Shown piece by piece: positions 5,457-7,955 of a stretch of 7,955 bases of DNA. The notes beneath the pieces were generated by a model. The model saw only the letters and a program-made list of their open reading frames with translations. It had not been told where the DNA came from and did no database searches. Origin of the DNA: Armatimonadota bacterium (GTDB taxonomy: Bacteria; Armatimonadota; Hebobacteria; CAIYQO01). The stretch covers positions 269-8,223 of the forward strand of contig JAKIYB010000163.1 of NCBI GenBank assembly GCA_022708765.1, in the 5' to 3' direction. Each line of letters begins with the position of its first letter. Within the stretch, counting starts at the first letter, position 1. Made by a program: the position numbers and the translations under genes.

Positions 5457-5519
5457 AGGACTCAGGACTCAGGACTCGGGACTCGGGACTTCGGACTCCG
5501 GACTGTGGACTTCGGACTC
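5457..5519 (+). repeat. Heptamer tandem array, waaA side (9 units)
   Basis: Nine 7-base units on the plus strand: AGGACTC three times, GGGACTC, GGGACTT, CGGACTC, CGGACTG, TGGACTT, CGGACTC. The GACT core never varies, while the first and last positions do. The array is in inverted orientation to 4865-4906. The waaA stop codon (5469-5471) lies inside it, so the array encodes the waaA C-terminus. Confidence 0.88.
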
Positions 5520-6824
5520 CAGCCCGATCGTACCCGACACTTCCAACAGTTTCCGCGCAATCACCGCGCAGCGCACGGCGGCGCCGCTGTGCTGGGCGAA
5601 GACGCCTTTCGCCTGCTCCGCGATTTTCCGGCGCAGGCGCGGAGTGCTCATCAGCTCGATCCAGCGCGCGGCGAGTTCGTCGGCGTCCGCCACCTGGTAG
5701 CCCACGCCGGCGTCCAGCACGATGTTGGTGATGTCGCGGGTTTTGTGCATGTGCGGGCCGAAGAGCACCGCCTTGCCCAGCCCCAGCGGCTCCAGCAGGT
5801 TGTGCCCGCCGATGGGCGCCAGGCTGCCGCCCACGAAGGCGACGCCGCAGAGGGCGTAGGCGCGGGCGAGCTCGCCGATGGTATCGAGGATAATGACCGC
5901 GTCGGGCGGCGGGGGCACCGTCGCCAGCTTGCTGCGGCGCGCGACGGCGAAGCCGTGCGCCACCGCCAGCTCCTCCACCGCCTGCGCGCGGTCAGTGGCG
6001 CGCGGGGCGATAATGAGGCGTATCTTCGGCTGTGCGGTTTTGAGCTGCCGGAAGGCTTGCAGCACGATTTCCTCTTCACCGGGATGGGTGCTGCCCGCTA
6101 CCACCGTCGGTTCGTCGCGCTTCAGTCCCAGCGCGTTGCGCAGTGTCACCTGCTCGCCCAGCGGCACCTCGGTGAGCACCTGATCGAATTTCGTATTGCC
6201 CACCACCGTCACGCGATCGGGATCGGCCCCCAGCCGAATGATGCGGTCGGCGTCCTCCTGCGACTGCATGCAGAAGCAGTCAATATTGCTGAGCATCCAG
6301 CGATACAGGAAGCTGAAACGCGCCGCGCCGCGCAGCGAGCGGTCGCTGATGATGCCGTTCGCCAGCATCACCCGGCAACCGAGCATCTTGGCCACCGCCA
6401 GGAAATTCGGCCACAGCTCCGTTTCGACCAGTACCACCAGTTGCGGGCGCACCGCGCGCAGCGACAACCACACGCCGGGGAGGAAATCGAAGGGAAAATA
6501 GACAGTCTGGCCGCGGTCGCCCACCATGCGCTGCGCCTGGGCCTGCCCGGTGTCCGTGGTGGTGGAATGAAAGAGTTCCCACCCCGGCAGCGCCGCCAGC
6601 AGCGCCTCCCAGATCGGCTTCGCCGCTACCGTCTCCCCCACCGAGACGGCGTGCAGCCAGATGCGCGGCGCCGTCCCCCGCAGCTTGCGCCCGGCGATGC
6701 AGCCCATCTGCTCGGTGAAACCTTTGCGCGACTTCCCATTCGCCAACAGCCGCCAGAGCAGCACCAGCACCGCCAGCGGGCTCAACAACACCAACACCAG
6801 ATTGTAGAGGAGAAAGATGAGCAT
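5469..6824 (-). CDS. waaA: 3-deoxy-D-manno-octulosonic acid (Kdo) transferase
   Basis: Adds Kdo from CMP-Kdo to lipid IVA on the cytoplasmic side of the inner membrane (GT30 family, also called kdtA); 451 residues. Seen: one N-terminal membrane anchor (about 1-27, MLIFLLYNLVLVLLSPLAVL), then HAVSVGETVAAKP (58-70) with the catalytic Glu64, VETELWPN (133-140), and QSQEDADRI with LGADPDRVTVVGNTKFD (198-214). Next come AGSTHPGEEE (243-252) and GGHNLLEPLGLGKAVLFGPH (339-358), the nucleotide-sugar binding block. The ATG at 6824 is chosen because the membrane anchor begins there. No ribosome binding site is obvious; the frame extends to a TTG at 6950, but that would overlap the rok gene's own signals. 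Odd: residues 436-451, ESEVHSPESEVPSPES, are encoded by the heptamer array and have no place in the family fold. Divergent from the ROK kinase gene; upstream of lpxK, the common partner. Confidence 0.94.
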   Translation of the reverse strand: MLIFLLYNLVLVLLSPLAVLVLLWRLLANGKSRKGFTEQMGCIAGRKLRGTAPRIWLHAVSVGETVAAKPIWEALLAALPGWELFHSTTTDTGQAQAQRMVGDRGQTVYFPFDFLPGVWLSLRAVRPQLVVLVETELWPNFLAVAKMLGCRVMLANGIISDRSLRGAARFSFLYRWMLSNIDCFCMQSQEDADRIIRLGADPDRVTVVGNTKFDQVLTEVPLGEQVTLRNALGLKRDEPTVVAGSTHPGEEEIVLQAFRQLKTAQPKIRLIIAPRATDRAQAVEELAVAHGFAVARRSKLATVPPPPDAVIILDTIGELARAYALCGVAFVGGSLAPIGGHNLLEPLGLGKAVLFGPHMHKTRDITNIVLDAGVGYQVADADELAARWIELMSTPRLRRKIAEQAKGVFAQHSGAAVRCAVIARKLLEVSGTIGLESEVHSPESEVPSPES

Positions 6825-6843
6825 GGTTGAACGAAGGTAATCA

Positions 6844-6863
6844 TTCGACGCCCATGCGTCGAA
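6844..6863. repeat. Perfect hairpin in the waaA/rok divergent region
   Basis: TTCGACGC (6844-6851) and GCGTCGAA (6856-6863) form an eight-pair stem with a CCAT loop. On the plus strand it is followed after four bases by TTTTT, so it resembles an intrinsic terminator that would stop plus-strand transcription coming through waaA before the rok gene. On the minus strand it lies 20 bases before the waaA start, within its leader, and could be an operator or leader hairpin. Confidence 0.4.
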
Positions 6864-6954
6864 GCCCTTTTTCCCGCGCGGAAAGGCGTTCCCCGGCAGG
6901 GAAACCGCAGCCCCGCGCCGAATAACCTCTCCCGGCAATTGAGGAGGCAATCCC

Positions 6955-7947
6955 GTGGTTAAGATTCCGGTACAGGTTCAGGGCAGCTACGCGGTGGGCG
7001 TGGACGTGGGCGGCACGAATATTCGCGCCGGAGTGATCACCCGCGAGGGGAAGAAACTCGGCGAGGGGCGGCGGCCCGCCCGGGCGATGGAAGGCATCGC
7101 CGCCACGCTGCGCATGATCACCGAAACCATTGAGGACGCGCTGGCGGACGCCGGCGTGGACCGCGCCGGCTTGATGGGCATCGGCATGGGCGTGCCCGGC
7201 CGGCACAACTCGGAGGAAGGGCTGGTTTACTACTCACCCAACTTCGCCGGCTGGACGAACGTGCAACTGCTGCTGCCGGTGGAAGAGCACTTTGGCGTTG
7301 CCTGCTACATGCGCAACGACGTGAAGACCGCCAGCATGGGCGAATACTACTTCGGCGCGGGCAAAGGCCATGGCTGGGTGGTGATGATCACCCTCGGCAC
7401 CGGCATCGGCGGCAGCCTCATCGCCAATGGCAAGCTGATGCTCGGCGCCGGCGAGGGGTTCGCCGAGGTGGGCCACATGACGGTGAATCCCACTGGCCGC
7501 CTGTGTGGTTGCGGTAACCAGGGCTGCTGGGAAGCGATGGCCGGGCGCGACGCCATTATCGAGCGCGCCATCCGCCTGCTGCAGACCGGCCGGCCCAGCA
7601 CCCTCGGCGACCTGACGAAGTATGACATCAACGCCATCACCCCCGCCTGCATCGCCCAGGCCGCGCAGGACGGTGATGCCCTCGCCCGCGAAGTGCTGGA
7701 GGAAACCGGCATGTGGGTGGGCATCGGCGTGGCGAATCTCATTCAACTCTACAATCCCGAGGTCGTCATCATCGGCGGCGGCATCAGCCAGGCCGGCGAT
7801 CTCCTCTTCGGCCACATCCGCCGCACGGTCAACTGGCGCGCCCGCATGGTCCCCGCCGGCACCGCCCAAATCCTCCCCGCCGCCCTCGGCGACGACGCCG
7901 GCATCTTCGGCGGCGCGGTACTGGTGTTTGAAGCGGCGAAAGGATGA
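6955..7947 (+). CDS. ROK-family sugar kinase, probably glucokinase
   Basis: Cytoplasmic ATP-dependent sugar kinase of the ROK family, most likely phosphorylating glucose to glucose-6-phosphate; 330 residues. Seen: the ATP-phosphate loop VGVDVGGTNIRAG (14-26); GIGMGVPG (75-82); RND (120-122) with the catalytic Asp122; TLGTGIGGSLI (146-156); EVGH (171-174), with Glu and His contacting the sugar; and the zinc site His174 with CGCGNQGC (184-191, Cys184, Cys186, Cys191), the ROK signature. The adenosine-binding VVIIGGGIS is at 270-278. There is no DNA-binding N-terminal domain, so this is a kinase, not a NagC/XylR-type repressor. The start is the GTG at 6955, with GAGGAGG seven bases upstream. It is divergent from waaA, and its TGA overlaps a following ATG. 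Other hexoses or N-acetylmannosamine cannot be excluded as substrate. Confidence 0.94.
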   Translation: MVKIPVQVQGSYAVGVDVGGTNIRAGVITREGKKLGEGRRPARAMEGIAATLRMITETIEDALADAGVDRAGLMGIGMGVPGRHNSEEGLVYYSPNFAGWTNVQLLLPVEEHFGVACYMRNDVKTASMGEYYFGAGKGHGWVVMITLGTGIGGSLIANGKLMLGAGEGFAEVGHMTVNPTGRLCGCGNQGCWEAMAGRDAIIERAIRLLQTGRPSTLGDLTKYDINAITPACIAQAAQDGDALAREVLEETGMWVGIGVANLIQLYNPEVVIIGGGISQAGDLLFGHIRRTVNWRARMVPAGTAQILPAALGDDAGIFGGAVLVFEAAKG

Positions 7948-7955
7948 TCACCGAA
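7944..7955 (+). CDS. Possible start of the next gene (4 codons in window)
   Basis: ATGATCACCGAA overlaps the stop codon of the ROK kinase gene in an ATGA arrangement, typical of translationally coupled genes. AAAGG directly precedes it. Only Met-Ile-Thr-Glu is visible, so the product cannot be named and the call rests on the overlap alone. Confidence 0.35.

Larger units (their letters stand above)
4865..5519. mobile_element. Putative repeat-bounded cassette carrying a four-helix-bundle gene
   Basis: A 655-base segment sits exactly between waaA and lpxK, which are otherwise same-strand lipid A genes. It is bounded by inverted arrays of the same 7-base repeat (4865-4906 and 5457-5519) and carries one small gene. 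Its interior is visibly more AT-rich than the flanking genes, suggesting a different origin. The repeat extends into the waaA coding end and abuts the lpxK start. No transposase is present, so any movement would need trans-acting enzymes or homologous recombination between arrays. Mobility is inferred. Confidence 0.45.

Noticed and set aside
4865..5519. Heptamer arrays as a CRISPR
   Set aside because: Units are 7 bases, contiguous and without spacers, and no cas gene is nearby.
191..6830. Several very long open frames on the plus strand (191-1306, 1137-1895, 2697-4061, 3755-4939, 5370-6830)
   Set aside because: They lie antisense to, or across, genes with clear family motifs on the minus strand. 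Their translations are Arg/Ala/His/Gln-rich low-complexity products of GC-rich codon structure, without recognisable domains.
6825..6950. Upstream TTG start at 6950 for waaA, adding 42 residues
   Set aside because: The extra residues precede the membrane anchor that normally begins the protein and would overlap the rok ribosome binding site. The ATG at 6824 fits the family.
6955..7947. ROK transcriptional repressor
   Set aside because: The protein starts directly with the ATP-binding loop at residue 14 and lacks the N-terminal winged-helix domain.

Overview
The window is GC-rich DNA from a Gram-negative bacterium. The evidence is two lipid A/LPS genes (a Kdo transferase, waaA, and a tetraacyldisaccharide 4'-kinase, lpxK) lying near each other on the minus strand. 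The phylum cannot be fixed from sequence alone. The genes are housekeeping in type, but two intergenic stretches look like inserted repetitive DNA.

Layout from left to right. (1) 1-1144, minus: an M48 Ste24-like membrane zinc protease, cut off by the window edge. (2) 1185-2279, minus: a NIF3/DUF34 protein of the long form. (3) 2280-2823: a 544-base non-coding stretch holding two adjacent palindromic elements that share a left-end sequence, followed by a clear intrinsic terminator on the plus strand. (4) 2824-3192, plus: a 122-residue protein I do not recognise. (5) 3324-3761, minus: a SlyD-type FKBP prolyl isomerase, convergent with gene 4 and with a plausible promoter of its own. (6) 3908-4858, minus: lpxK. 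(7) 4865-5519: a roughly 655-base cassette carrying a four-helix-bundle (S23/IVP-type) gene broken by a +1 frameshift. It is bounded by two arrays of 7-base repeats (GGACTNN type) in inverted orientation. (8) 5469-6824, minus: waaA, whose last 16 codons lie inside one of those arrays. (9) 6955-7947, plus: a ROK-family sugar kinase, probably glucokinase, divergent from waaA and overlapping by ATGA the first codons of another gene at the window's right edge.

waaA and lpxK act in sequence-related steps of Kdo2-lipid A synthesis and are often adjacent. Here the four-helix-bundle cassette sits between them. The heptamer repeats run into the 3' end of waaA and stop a few bases before the lpxK start codon, and LpxK is short at its N-terminus. 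The simplest reading is that a small repeat-bounded element landed at the waaA/lpxK junction and reshaped both ends. The tandem palindromic elements at 2355-2752 are the second candidate for an undescribed repeat family, and the terminator behind them may end a small RNA or form part of a leader for the unknown gene 4.
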